Assembly (NCBI GenBank): GCA_049583715.1
Contig: JBAUWJ010000305.1
Location: forward strand, 1-15,269
Direction of reading: 5' to 3'
Source: JAANXG01 sp049583715
Lineage (GTDB): Bacteria; Pseudomonadota; Gammaproteobacteria; Arenicellales; JAANXG01
Length of the DNA: 15,269 bases
Every line of letters begins with the position of its first letter. The stretch's first letter is position 1. The notes under the pieces are model-generated. The model ran no database searches, had not been told where the DNA came from, and saw only the letters and a list, made by a program, of their open reading frames with translations. Of this stretch, positions 1-7,050 are shown one piece after another. A program made the translations under genes and the position numbers.

Positions 1-65
1 CGCAGGCTCACCGCGAAACGACACCGCCGGGTACTCGCAGGCGACACACCCGGGGCACACAGACA

Positions 66-94
66 CGATGGCGGGCCCCTGCGGCCCGCCATCG
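66..94 (-). terminator. Strong hairpin downstream of ctpA, probable terminator
   Basis: Perfect 10-bp arms (66-75 and 85-94) extend inward by two more G-C pairs, giving a 12-bp stem with a 5-base loop. It starts 27 bases after the ctpA stop on the minus strand. The sequence that follows on that strand (tgtctgtgtg) is only loosely T-rich, so classic intrinsic termination is likely but not certain. The remaining bases 1-65 show nothing else I recognise. Confidence 0.6.
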
Positions 95-121
95 ATTCTC
101 ATGCATTGCCCCGCGCGCCCG

Positions 122-1456
122 CTAGCCGTGCTTTTGCTCCTCGACGATGTGTATGCCCTTGAGCAGATTCAAGGCTTCCCGGAGCTGGAAGTCCTTGTCC
201 AGGCTGGGCAGTGTCGCGTCGGAGGACTTGTCGGTGCCTTTGTCCTTGGCGCCGTTCTCGTTCTTCAGGTGTCCGGGCAGATCCGCTTCGCGCAGCATGT
301 CCGCAGTGTCGGTGGATTCGTCCTTGCTGACCTTGAGCTCATCCACGACGACGTCGGGCGTAATGCCCGACGCCTGTATGGAGCGGTCATTGGGCGTGTA
401 GTAGCGGGCGGTCGTCAACTTCAAGGCGGCGCCGTTGTCCATCGGCAGGATGGTCTGCACCGAGCCCTTGCCGAAGGTCTGTGTGCCCATGATCACCGCG
501 CGCTTATGGTCCTGGAGCGCGCCGGCGACAATCTCCGAGGCCGAGGCCGACCCGCCGTTGACCAGCACCACCATCGGCGCACCATTCAGGTAATCGTTGG
601 GCTTGGCAGTGAAAGTGAAGCCGGCATTGGCCACCCGCCCCTTGGTGGAGACGATCACGCCTTTCTTGATGAAGGTGTCACTGACGGCAACCGCGCCGTC
701 CAGCACGCCACCCGGGTTGTTCCGCAGGTCCAGCACCAGGCCCTTGAGTGATCCGCCCGCCTTCTTCTTGAGCTCGTCGAGGTCGGTCCTGAGCGTGTCC
801 GCGGTGCCGCTCTGAAACTGGGTGATACGTATGTAGCCATAGCCGTCCTCGAGCATCCGGGACTTCACGCTCGTGATCTTGATGATCGCGCGTGTCACCA
901 CGAAGTGCAGCGGCTTGGCCTCGCCCTCGCGGATCACGGTGAGCTTGATGTCGGTATCGGGCTTGCCGCGCATCATATCGACGGCCTGCGTGAGCGTCAT
1001 GCCCTTCACCGGCTTCTCATCGAGGCGGGTGATGATGTCGCCGGGCTTCAGGCCCGCCTTCTGGGCGGGGGTGTCGTCTATGGGCGCCACCACCTTCACG
1101 AAGCCGTTCTCCATGGTCACCTCTATACCGAGCCCGCCGAACTGGCCCGAGGTGCCGATGCGCACTTCCTTGAATGCCTCCGGGTCCAGATAGGCCGAAT
1201 GCGGATCCAGCCCCGAAAGCATGCCCTGAATGGCGTCGTCCAGAAGCTTCTTGTCGGACACCGGCTCGACATAGTCGCTCTTGATCCGGTCGAACACTTC
1301 GCTGAAGACTTTCAACTCCTTGTAGGGCAGGACTTTCGCGACGTCATTCTTGTCAGCCTGCTCTTTGTCCGCCTGCACGGAGTGCTCGAGGGTCAAGGCA
1401 GAGCCCAGGAATATGCCGAGGATGAGTACCAAGGCGAATCGACTCCAGTTTTTCAT
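122..1456 (-). CDS. ctpA: S41 family carboxy-terminal processing peptidase (CtpA)
   Basis: A serine protease that trims C-termini of periplasmic or envelope proteins; in related bacteria CtpA controls murein hydrolase levels. Of 444 residues, 1-23 form an uncleaved or cleaved signal segment (LVLILGIFLGSAL). A PDZ domain spans about 100-185 with the GLGIEV and PGDIIT motifs. The S41 protease core spans about 190-375. The catalytic Ser/Lys dyad is read as Ser305 in GGSASASEI and Lys330 in TFGKGSVQ, with the 25-residue spacing usual for the family. The tail after 375 is charged and poorly conserved. It starts at an ATG. It lies 90 bp downstream of envC on the same strand, a common gammaproteobacterial order, and both act on the cell wall. 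Family assignment is very secure; its substrates are inferred. Confidence 0.95.
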   Translation of the reverse strand: MKNWSRFALVLILGIFLGSALTLEHSVQADKEQADKNDVAKVLPYKELKVFSEVFDRIKSDYVEPVSDKKLLDDAIQGMLSGLDPHSAYLDPEAFKEVRIGTSGQFGGLGIEVTMENGFVKVVAPIDDTPAQKAGLKPGDIITRLDEKPVKGMTLTQAVDMMRGKPDTDIKLTVIREGEAKPLHFVVTRAIIKITSVKSRMLEDGYGYIRITQFQSGTADTLRTDLDELKKKAGGSLKGLVLDLRNNPGGVLDGAVAVSDTFIKKGVIVSTKGRVANAGFTFTAKPNDYLNGAPMVVLVNGGSASASEIVAGALQDHKRAVIMGTQTFGKGSVQTILPMDNGAALKLTTARYYTPNDRSIQASGITPDVVVDELKVSKDESTDTADMLREADLPGHLKNENGAKDKGTDKSSDATLPSLDKDFQLREALNLLKGIHIVEEQKHG

Positions 1457-1509
1457 AGAATAAAGTAACTCGTTCAGGAGTGTGTGTATCGTATATCGTG
1501 TATGGGGCT

Positions 1510-1537
1510 TGCGCCGGTTATCCAGGTTTCCGGCGCA
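1510..1537 (-). other. Hairpin between envC and ctpA
   Basis: Perfect 8-bp GC-rich arms (1510-1517 and 1530-1537) flank a 12-base loop, starting 9 bases after the envC stop. No T-run follows on the minus strand. It may slow transcription, end part of it, or protect the envC mRNA end. The function is inferred only. Confidence 0.3.
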
Positions 1538-1546
1538 GGCTTGCGG

Positions 1547-2728
1547 CTAAGCCGTGCGACACCAGGACAGCGGGTCCTGCGGCTCGCCGTCATGCCGTAT
1601 CTCGAAATACAGACCGGGCTTCTCGAGTCCGCCGCTCGTGCCAACCGTTGCGATAACCTCGCCGGCGGTCACCCAGTCGCCCACCTGTTTGTAGAGCGAC
1701 TCGTTGTGGCTGTACAGGCTCATGAATCCATCACCGTGGTCGATAATCAATAATAACCCAAATCCACGCAGCCAGTCGGCGAACACCACGCGTCCATCGA
1801 AAATCGCCTTTACGTCGGCGCCGTCCGGGGGCCGGAGCATGATTCCGTCCCATCGTACTCCCGTGCTGCGCAGCTCGCCGAAATGGGCGGAAATCGGTGC
1901 CGACACGGGGAGCTGCAGCTTCCCTTTCATGCTGCGAAAGGCACCGTCGACCACCCGTCGTGACTTCTGGTTCGCCAGGTATTCCTGGAGCTGCTCGAGA
2001 ACCTGCTTCAATTGAGCTTCGTTCCCTTTGAGCCGGGAAAGTTCATCCCGGGACGAGGCGATTCGCGAGTTCACCGCCGCCAGCGCCGCCTTGCGCTCAT
2101 CGCGGCGCGCCTCCAGGGCATTCTGCTCGGACCGATACTGAATTTCCAGGGTCTGCAACCGGCTCCGCCTGGCAGCCTGCTGCTCGGCCAGGGACGCGAC
2201 TTCCGAGGCCCAGTCGTTGATCCGGTGGATGGCCCGGGCACGGGCCTTCAGGACGTAGTCGTGATAGCCCAGCATGCGGTTGATCACGGACGGATCCTGC
2301 TGGTTCAGAAAGAGCTTCAGCCGGCTCTGGCGGCCCATGACATATGCCGAGTAGGCAAGGCGTGCGACGCGGTCCTTCTGAGCTGCCAGGCGCTGGCGCA
2401 GCCGCTTCGATTTGTCTTCCAGGCGCGTAATCTCGTGCTCGGCGTCCGCCCGCTTCTCGGCGGTGCCATGAGCTTTCGCCGCCGCCTTGGCGACCTCGCG
2501 GTCCAGGCGCTCGATACGTTTCTCCGTCTCGCCGCGCTTCGCCTGTTCCGCGTCCAGACGCGACTGCAACGCCTTTATCTGCGAGCGAAGCTGCTCGAGC
2601 TTGTGCTGAGTGTCGGAAATCCGCGAAGGAGCCCCCGCCGCAGCGGCCGCCAGCAGGCACAGACCGGCGAACGCCAGCCCACAGCGAGGCCAAATCCCCT
2701 GTGAAAAGTGTTGTAATGCGCCTCGCAC
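1547..2728 (-). CDS. envC: Murein hydrolase activator EnvC (degenerate LytM/M23 domain)
   Basis: Periplasmic activator of the amidases that split septal peptidoglycan during cell division. It has 393 residues. An N-terminal hydrophobic segment (about 15-33, ending AAAAAGAPS) looks like a signal peptide. Long heptad-like coiled coil covers about 38-255, rich in K, E, R, Q and L. A LytM domain spans about 270-390. The metal ligands expected in active M23 enzymes are lost: the first motif reads VRWDGIML and the last reads LYFEIRHD, with Tyr where an active enzyme has His. That is the EnvC pattern of a non-catalytic activator. The start is a GTG at 2728 with only a weak ribosome site. In many relatives gpmI lies just upstream; here an arsR gene diverges instead. 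Confidence in the family is high. Confidence 0.92.
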   Translation of the reverse strand: MRGALQHFSQGIWPRCGLAFAGLCLLAAAAAGAPSRISDTQHKLEQLRSQIKALQSRLDAEQAKRGETEKRIERLDREVAKAAAKAHGTAEKRADAEHEITRLEDKSKRLRQRLAAQKDRVARLAYSAYVMGRQSRLKLFLNQQDPSVINRMLGYHDYVLKARARAIHRINDWASEVASLAEQQAARRSRLQTLEIQYRSEQNALEARRDERKAALAAVNSRIASSRDELSRLKGNEAQLKQVLEQLQEYLANQKSRRVVDGAFRSMKGKLQLPVSAPISAHFGELRSTGVRWDGIMLRPPDGADVKAIFDGRVVFADWLRGFGLLLIIDHGDGFMSLYSHNESLYKQVGDWVTAGEVIATVGTSGGLEKPGLYFEIRHDGEPQDPLSWCRTA

Positions 2729-2749
2729 CTTGTATATATTAGTCTATTA
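2711..2749 (+). promoter_or_regulatory. Candidate arsR promoter with TATTA direct repeat
   Basis: The divergent gap between envC and arsR is 47 bp and markedly AT-rich. TTGTAA (2711-2716, inside the envC 5' end) and TATATT (2735-2740) are 18 bp apart and match sigma-70 boxes 4/6 and 5/6. TATTA occurs twice (2737-2741 and 2745-2749), eight bases apart, overlapping the -10 box and the expected start of transcription. That is a plausible site for autorepression by the ArsR protein, which is inference. Confidence 0.4.
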
Positions 2750-2775
2750 CCAAAAGCTTATGGAGCTGCAGTAAG

Positions 2776-3132
2776 TTGTCTGAACCGCAGTCCAGCGCCA
2801 ACCCTACCCGGGCGAGCGTCGATTTTGTCGAGACATTCTTAACAAACGACGCCGACATCGACCAGGCATCCAAATCCCTGAAGGCGATGGCACACCCACT
2901 GCGGCTCAAGATCCTGTGCATCCTGGGCCGGGCCGAGGAGATCGGCGTCCAGGAGCTCGTGGACAGGGTGGGCACCTCCCAGAGCAATATCTCGCAGCAC
3001 CTGTCAATTCTACGCGACAAGGGAATCCTGGCGTGCCGTAAGGACGCGAACAAAGTCTATTATCGTATCCGCGACCCCAATATCCTGAAACTGATGACCT
3101 CTCTGCGGCTGGCTTTCTGCCCGCACTCCTGA
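2776..3132 (+). CDS. ArsR/SmtB-family repressor, BigR/SqrR-like cysteine arrangement
   Basis: A 118-residue winged-helix DNA-binding protein. The core runs from about 32 to 108: AMAHPLRLKILCIL, then the recognition-helix region TSQSNISQHLSILRDKGIL and the wing KVYYRI. The metal-binding CxC of classic ArsR proteins is absent (VQELVDRVG). Instead Cys48 in the second helix and Cys115 near the C-terminus (LAFCPHS) occupy the places of the two redox cysteines of BigR/SqrR/YgaV regulators. Those sense reactive sulfur by forming a disulfide or polysulfide bridge. A third cysteine, Cys87, lies in the wing. The start is a TTG at 2776 with GGAG ten bases upstream. It precedes a rhodanese by 70 bp on the same strand, which fits a sulfur role. 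The family is secure; persulfide sensing is inferred. Confidence 0.85.
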   Translation: MSEPQSSANPTRASVDFVETFLTNDADIDQASKSLKAMAHPLRLKILCILGRAEEIGVQELVDRVGTSQSNISQHLSILRDKGILACRKDANKVYYRIRDPNILKLMTSLRLAFCPHS

Positions 3133-3202
3133 AGGGGCGGGGCGGCTTGTTCCGCGTTTTGATAACCGGTAACCTCACGCGCCCACGAAACGGCCGCAAG
3201 AC

Positions 3203-3619
3203 ATGATTCACGACTTCGTAGTCCAGAACTGGTACCTGTTCGTCGCCCTGCTGGCGGTCACGGGTCTGCTGATCGCGGATCCTCTGTTGAGACAGGCGTC
3301 GGGCGTCAAGTCCGTCTCGGTAATGGAGATGCCCAGGCTGACCCGGGAGAGGTGCGTCATTGTGGACATCAGCGATCCGGCAGACTTCAAGAAGTGTCAC
3401 ATTCCCGACGCCATCAACCTGCCGGCGAAGTCCCTTTCACAGGACCAGAAGGCCATCGAGAAGCATAAGAAGAGAAACGTCATCATCGTGTGCCGGACTG
3501 GAAACAGGGCGCATCCCGTCGCCAAGCAACTGATCAGAAACGGATTCGAGAAGGTCTACGTGCTGAGCGGCGGCATGACGGCGTGGCAGAAGGACAACCT
3601 GCCGGTAAAGAGCGGATGA
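3203..3619 (+). CDS. yibN: Membrane-anchored rhodanese-like sulfurtransferase (YibN type)
   Basis: A single rhodanese domain moves sulfane sulfur through a cysteine persulfide. It has 138 residues. Residues 10-27 form one hydrophobic membrane anchor, as in E. coli YibN, leaving the domain probably cytoplasmic. The domain covers about 38-135 with VIVDISDPADF, the active loop CRTGNR (catalytic Cys97) and LSGGMTAW near the end. The six-residue loop after Cys is of thiosulfate or persulfide sulfurtransferase size. Two further cysteines, Cys51 and Cys65, lie in the domain. It stands before secB and gpsA, its usual place in gammaproteobacteria, and after a putative sulfur-sensing ArsR gene. Its physiological sulfur donor and acceptor cannot be read from sequence. 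Confidence 0.9.
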   Translation: MIHDFVVQNWYLFVALLAVTGLLIADPLLRQASGVKSVSVMEMPRLTRERCVIVDISDPADFKKCHIPDAINLPAKSLSQDQKAIEKHKKRNVIIVCRTGNRAHPVAKQLIRNGFEKVYVLSGGMTAWQKDNLPVKSG

Positions 3620-3657
3620 GCGCAACGATACAACACGCAAGGCGGAAGAGGTAAGAA

Positions 3658-4176
3658 ATGCCCGAGGAGAAGAATCACAGATTCGAGCTGCACAAGGTCT
3701 ACGTCAAGGATATGTCGTTCGAATCGCCCATGGCGCCGAACGTCTTCCGGATCGAGAACGCAACCCCGGTCATCGATGTTCAGCTCAATGTCGGTCATGA
3801 ATCGCTCGGTGAGGACATCTACGAGGCCCTGTTGATCATCACCGTGAATGGAAAGCTGAACGAGAAAGACGCATTTCTGGCCGAGGTCCACCAGGCCGGC
3901 ATCTACCAGATCACCGGATTGGAGCCCGAGGGCGCCCTGACCTCGGTGTTGGAGGTCACCTGCCCGAACATGCTGTTTCCGTTCGCACGGGAGGCCATCA
4001 ACGAGCTGATCGTCAGAGGGGGATTTCCACAATTCCTGCTGTCCCCCGTGAACTTCGAGATCCTGTACCGAGAGAGGCGGCGTCGAGATTCGGACGACGT
4101 TCGAAACGGTGGGAATGGCGCCGGAGACCCGGGTGAACCGGCAGCCGAAGTGGATGCCGACGGCGCATCCACCTGA
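3658..4176 (+). CDS. secB: Protein-export chaperone SecB
   Basis: A cytosolic tetrameric chaperone that keeps preproteins unfolded and hands them to SecA for Sec export. It has 172 residues; E. coli SecB has 155. The conserved core is recognisable from FELHKVYVKDMSFESP through LNVGHESLGEDIYEALLIITV, QAGIYQITG, CPNMLFPFAREAI and the end motif GGFPQFLLSPVNFEILY (about residues 8-137). The remaining 35 residues are a low-complexity Asp/Gly/Ala-rich tail, longer than in E. coli. SecB tails contact SecA, so the tail may still work. AGAGGT six bases before the ATG is a good ribosome site. It lies 38 bp after the rhodanese gene; the grxC gene often found here is absent. Assignment is very secure. 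Confidence 0.97.
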   Translation: MPEEKNHRFELHKVYVKDMSFESPMAPNVFRIENATPVIDVQLNVGHESLGEDIYEALLIITVNGKLNEKDAFLAEVHQAGIYQITGLEPEGALTSVLEVTCPNMLFPFAREAINELIVRGGFPQFLLSPVNFEILYRERRRRDSDDVRNGGNGAGDPGEPAAEVDADGAST

Positions 4177-4274
4177 ACGCCGGTCGGGGCGTTGCTCCTC
4201 CGCAAAGATGAGCCGCCCGGCGCCGCGAAGGCGACACGAATACCCGGGCGTGCCCCCGACGTCCCGCCTCGTCA

Positions 4275-5288
4275 ATGAGCCCGCCATCGACTCCACGTCC
4301 GGTTAGCGTGCTGGGCGCGGGTTCCTGGGGAACCGCGCTGGCCATGCTGATCGCGCGCAACGGAGCCACCGTGCGCCTGTGGGACGTCGATTCCGGCCAC
4401 GTTGCCGACCTCGGCCGGCACCGGGAGAACGCCAGGTACCTGCCGGGCATCCCCTTTCCCGACACACTGGAGCTCCGCGAGGAGATAGGCAGCGCAATCG
4501 AGGACAGCTCAGGGGTGTTGATCGTCGTTCCCAGCCATGCGTTCCGCGCCACCGTCGAGCGCATCGCCGCGTCTCCGGCGGCGGGCGCCGTTTCTCTCGT
4601 CGCCTGGGGAACCAAGGGGTTCGATCAGACGCGATCCGTGTTGCTGAGCGAGGTCGTCGCGGAGCTTCTGCCCGACGCAGTACGCGCGGTGATCTCGGGA
4701 CCGAGCTTCGCCGCTGAAGTGGCGCACGGCCTGCCCACGGCGCTCACGGTAGCCGCGGATGCGCCCGGTGCGGCGCGGGTCGTGTCCGGCTGGCTGCGAT
4801 GCGACCATGTGCGCGTCTACACCAACGACGACCTGGCCGGCGTTCAGCTCGGCGGCGCCATCAAGAACGTCATGGCGGTGGCCGCGGGCATCAGCGACGG
4901 CCTCGGCTTCGGCGCCAACGCCAGGGCGGCGTTGATCACCCGCGGCCTGGCCGAAATGAACCGGCTCGGCGTAGCTCTCGGGGGCAAGCCCCAGACCTTC
5001 ATGGGCCTGACCGGCGTGGGCGACCTGATCCTCACGTGCACGGATAACCAGTCCCGCAACCGCCGGGCGGGCATCGGCCTGGGCCAGGGGCAGTCCCTCG
5101 AGGAGGTGCTGACCCAGATCGGCCAGGAGGTGGAAGGCGTCAAGACGGTCCACGAGCTGTACGGCATGGCCAAGCGCCTCGGCGTGGATATGCCGATCAC
5201 AGAGCAGGTCTACCGGGTCGTTTACGAGGGCCTGCCTCCGGGCAAGGCGGTGGAGATCCTCCTCAACCGCGAGCCGAAATCAGAGTAA
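4275..5288 (+). CDS. gpsA: NAD(P)-dependent glycerol-3-phosphate dehydrogenase GpsA
   Basis: Reduces dihydroxyacetone phosphate to sn-glycerol-3-phosphate, the first precursor for membrane phospholipids; cytosolic. It has 337 residues, normal for the family. The Rossmann motif GAGSWGTALA places the nucleotide loop at residues 14-19. WGTKG (Lys114), the catalytic lysine in GGAIKNVMAVAAG (Lys197) and GVGDL (Asp250) are all present, followed by NRRAGIGLGQG. The ATG at 4275 lacks a clear Shine-Dalgarno. No better in-frame start exists before the Rossmann fold. The 98-bp gap from secB holds only a weak 6-bp hairpin (4176-4193), so co-transcription is likely. It converges with trmL, with 27 bp between the stops. 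Assignment is very secure. Confidence 0.97.
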   Translation: MSPPSTPRPVSVLGAGSWGTALAMLIARNGATVRLWDVDSGHVADLGRHRENARYLPGIPFPDTLELREEIGSAIEDSSGVLIVVPSHAFRATVERIAASPAAGAVSLVAWGTKGFDQTRSVLLSEVVAELLPDAVRAVISGPSFAAEVAHGLPTALTVAADAPGAARVVSGWLRCDHVRVYTNDDLAGVQLGGAIKNVMAVAAGISDGLGFGANARAALITRGLAEMNRLGVALGGKPQTFMGLTGVGDLILTCTDNQSRNRRAGIGLGQGQSLEEVLTQIGQEVEGVKTVHELYGMAKRLGVDMPITEQVYRVVYEGLPPGKAVEILLNREPKSE

Positions 5289-5315
5289 CGACGCGGGCCA
5301 GGCAATGCCCCTGGG

Positions 5316-5780
5316 TCATAGCGCACCCGCGAATCCCACCTGCCGCCAGGCCTCGTAGATCACCACGGCTACCGAGTTGGCGAGGTTCAGGCTGCGGTTG
5401 TTGGGCAGCATGGGAAGCGTGAGGCGTCGTTCCTCGGGGACACTGCGGCGAATGTCGGCCGGCAGGCCGCGGGTCTCGGGGCCGAAGACGAAGGCGTCGC
5501 CCGCCCGGAAACGCTCCCCGGTATACGGGCGAGCGTGATGCGTGGACAACATGTACACGCGCCCGATCTCCGGCTGCCTCAGGCACTCGGCCAGGTCCGG
5601 GTAGCGGTGCGCCCGTGACCAGTCGCCGTAGTCCAGCCCGGCGCGCCGGAGCTGCCGGTCGTCCGGCTCGAAGCCGAGCGGCTCGATCAGGTGTAGGTGT
5701 GCCCCGGTGTTGGCGCACAGCCGGATCACGTTGCCGGTGTTGGGAGGTATCTCCGGCTGGTAGAGGATGACGTGGAACAT
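5316..5780 (-). CDS. trmL: tRNA (cytidine(34)-2'-O)-methyltransferase TrmL
   Basis: A SPOUT-class enzyme that 2'-O-methylates the wobble base 34 of tRNA-Leu isoacceptors using S-adenosylmethionine. It has 154 residues, the minimal TrmL size with no added RNA-binding domain. All three SPOUT motifs are visible: IPPNTGNVIRL (Asn14, Arg20), VFGPETRGLP (98-107) and the knot-forming LPNNRSLNLANSVAVVIYEA (125-144). It starts at an ATG with weak ribosome-binding signal. It lies next to gpsA in reverse orientation and 80 bp downstream of hemJ on the same strand. The family is highly conserved, so confidence is high. Confidence 0.95.
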   Translation of the reverse strand: MFHVILYQPEIPPNTGNVIRLCANTGAHLHLIEPLGFEPDDRQLRRAGLDYGDWSRAHRYPDLAECLRQPEIGRVYMLSTHHARPYTGERFRAGDAFVFGPETRGLPADIRRSVPEERRLTLPMLPNNRSLNLANSVAVVIYEAWRQVGFAGAL

Positions 5781-5860
5781 TCGGGCTTCGGTCCCGCGCG
5801 GGCGCCGGGGTAATCGTTTACCACCCGGCGGCGAGCGGGGTCAGGCTCCGTCTCCCGGTA

Positions 5861-6274
5861 TCAAAACGGCTTGACCACCACCAGAACCACGATCCCGATC
5901 AGAAGGAGAACGGGAACCTCGTTGAACCAGCGGTACCAGACGTGGGATTTCAGATTCTTGTCCCGTTTGAAGTCCGCCGCCAGCTTGGCGCACCAGACGT
6001 GGTACCCGATCAGTATCCCCACCAGGACCAGCTTCGCGTGCAGCCAGCCGCCGCTGAACCCGTAGCCCAGCCAGAGCCACAGGCCGGTGGCAACGGTGAG
6101 CACCGCACCGGGAGTCATGATGCCGTACAGCAGCTTGCGTTCCATCACCTTGAAGCGCTCGATGCTCGTCGCGTCGCTGCTCATGGCGTGATAGACGAAC
6201 AGGCGCGGAAGATAGAAAACGCCGGCGAACCAAGTCACCATGAAAACGATATGAAATGCCTTGACCCAGAGCAT
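5861..6274 (-). CDS. hemJ: HemJ-family protoporphyrinogen IX oxidase (UPF0093)
   Basis: A membrane protein that oxidises protoporphyrinogen IX to protoporphyrin IX, the penultimate step of heme synthesis in bacteria without HemG or HemY. The start is taken at the ATG at 6274, giving 137 residues, the family's usual size. A longer open frame exists upstream but runs antiparallel-to-frame through the DUF4126 gene and is not coding. Four hydrophobic segments fall at about 5-24, 52-72, 79-97 and 118-135. Family hallmarks are WVKAFHIVFMVTWFAGVFYLPRLF with His8, GGWLHAKLVLV with His79, and WYRWFNEVPVLLL near the C-terminus. The gene begins 8 bp after the DUF4126 stop, so the two are probably one operon. 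hemW lies in the same strand block. Confidence 0.9.
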   Translation of the reverse strand: MLWVKAFHIVFMVTWFAGVFYLPRLFVYHAMSSDATSIERFKVMERKLLYGIMTPGAVLTVATGLWLWLGYGFSGGWLHAKLVLVGILIGYHVWCAKLAADFKRDKNLKSHVWYRWFNEVPVLLLIGIVVLVVVKPF

Positions 6275-6282
6275 GACAGGGC

Positions 6283-6876
6283 TCAGTTCTGGAACAGACG
6301 CCGGATCCTGGCGCCGATCTTCTTCACGCCGCGCCATATCTTCGGCGTGACCCAGATCACCAGCGCGATGAACGCCGCCAGCAGTACGATGAACAGAACC
6401 GGGTGATTCAGCGAGGTCCATACACCGGCGATCACCAGCACGTCCTCGCCGATGGACGCCAGCCAGTTGGTGAACGGCTCGGGAGAGGTGTTGATCAACA
6501 CCCGGCTGCCGGCCTTGGTGAAGTGCGAGCCGGCAGTCAGGGTGCCCCCGAGAATCAGGGCGACGAACTGGGCCTCGTGGCCCAGCGGCGAGACCGATCC
6601 TGCGGCGAGCATGGCGCCGGCCGGGATCCGGATGAAGGTATGCAGGGCGTCCCAGCCCGTGTCGACGGCCGGCACCTTGTCGGCGAAGAACTCCACGCAG
6701 TACATGAAGGCCGCCGCCAGCATCACACCGGGATTCTCGAGGATCTGAAGGCCCGGCGGGAGATCGATCTGCCCCGTGCTGCCCAGCCAGCCCAGGACCA
6801 CGATCGTGGCGTAGAGATTGATGCCACTGGCCCAGGCGACGCCCATGGTTCTGGCGATAATGGCGACAACGTCCAT
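6283..6876 (-). CDS. DUF4126 family membrane protein
   Basis: A 197-residue protein of unknown function. The N-terminal GVAWASGINLYATIVVLG region is typical of DUF4126. Hydrophobic segments fall at about 15-35, 50-65, 85-118 and 150-178, and the C-terminus is strongly basic (KIWRGVKKIGARIRRLF). The middle contains FFADKVPAVDTGWDALHTF and TLTAGSHFTKAGSRVLIN, both recognisable in the family. It starts at an ATG, 8 bp ahead of hemJ, and probably shares its transcript. No enzymatic motif is seen. The neighbourhood hints at a membrane-related role, but function is unknown. Confidence 0.85.
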   Translation of the reverse strand: MDVVAIIARTMGVAWASGINLYATIVVLGWLGSTGQIDLPPGLQILENPGVMLAAAFMYCVEFFADKVPAVDTGWDALHTFIRIPAGAMLAAGSVSPLGHEAQFVALILGGTLTAGSHFTKAGSRVLINTSPEPFTNWLASIGEDVLVIAGVWTSLNHPVLFIVLLAAFIALVIWVTPKIWRGVKKIGARIRRLFQN

Positions 6877-7005
6877 AAAGGTGGTCCAAAGTGGCGATGT
6901 TCACCGGCTGTATATAAGGTGGCGGCGCGAAAAGCAACTCCTGGCAAAGGCTCGAGGTTAAGCGAAGCATCCCCTCCCCTTGCCCGCCGGCGGCACGAAT
7001 GAGCT

Positions 7006-7031
7006 CCCTCTCCCCCGCCCGCGGGGGAGGG
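7006..7031. repeat. CCCTCTCCC-type palindromic repeat after hemW
   Basis: A GC-only palindrome (ccctctcccccg facing cgggggaggg, with a small bulge) sits in the 174-bp gap between hemW and DUF4126, 20 bases past the hemW stop. Flanking C-rich and G-rich runs (6971-6980, 7033-7045) extend the symmetry. This resembles the intergenic CCCTCTCCC...GGGAGAGGG repeats scattered through many proteobacterial genomes. It may also act as a terminator for hemW, though no T-run follows. Confidence 0.55.
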
Positions 7032-7050
7032 CTGGGGTGAGGGGGCTTCG

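Noticed and set aside
6275..6970. N-terminal extension of HemJ to 369 residues
   Set aside because: The extra part overlaps DUF4126 in another frame on the same strand. The ATG at 6274 gives the family length exactly.
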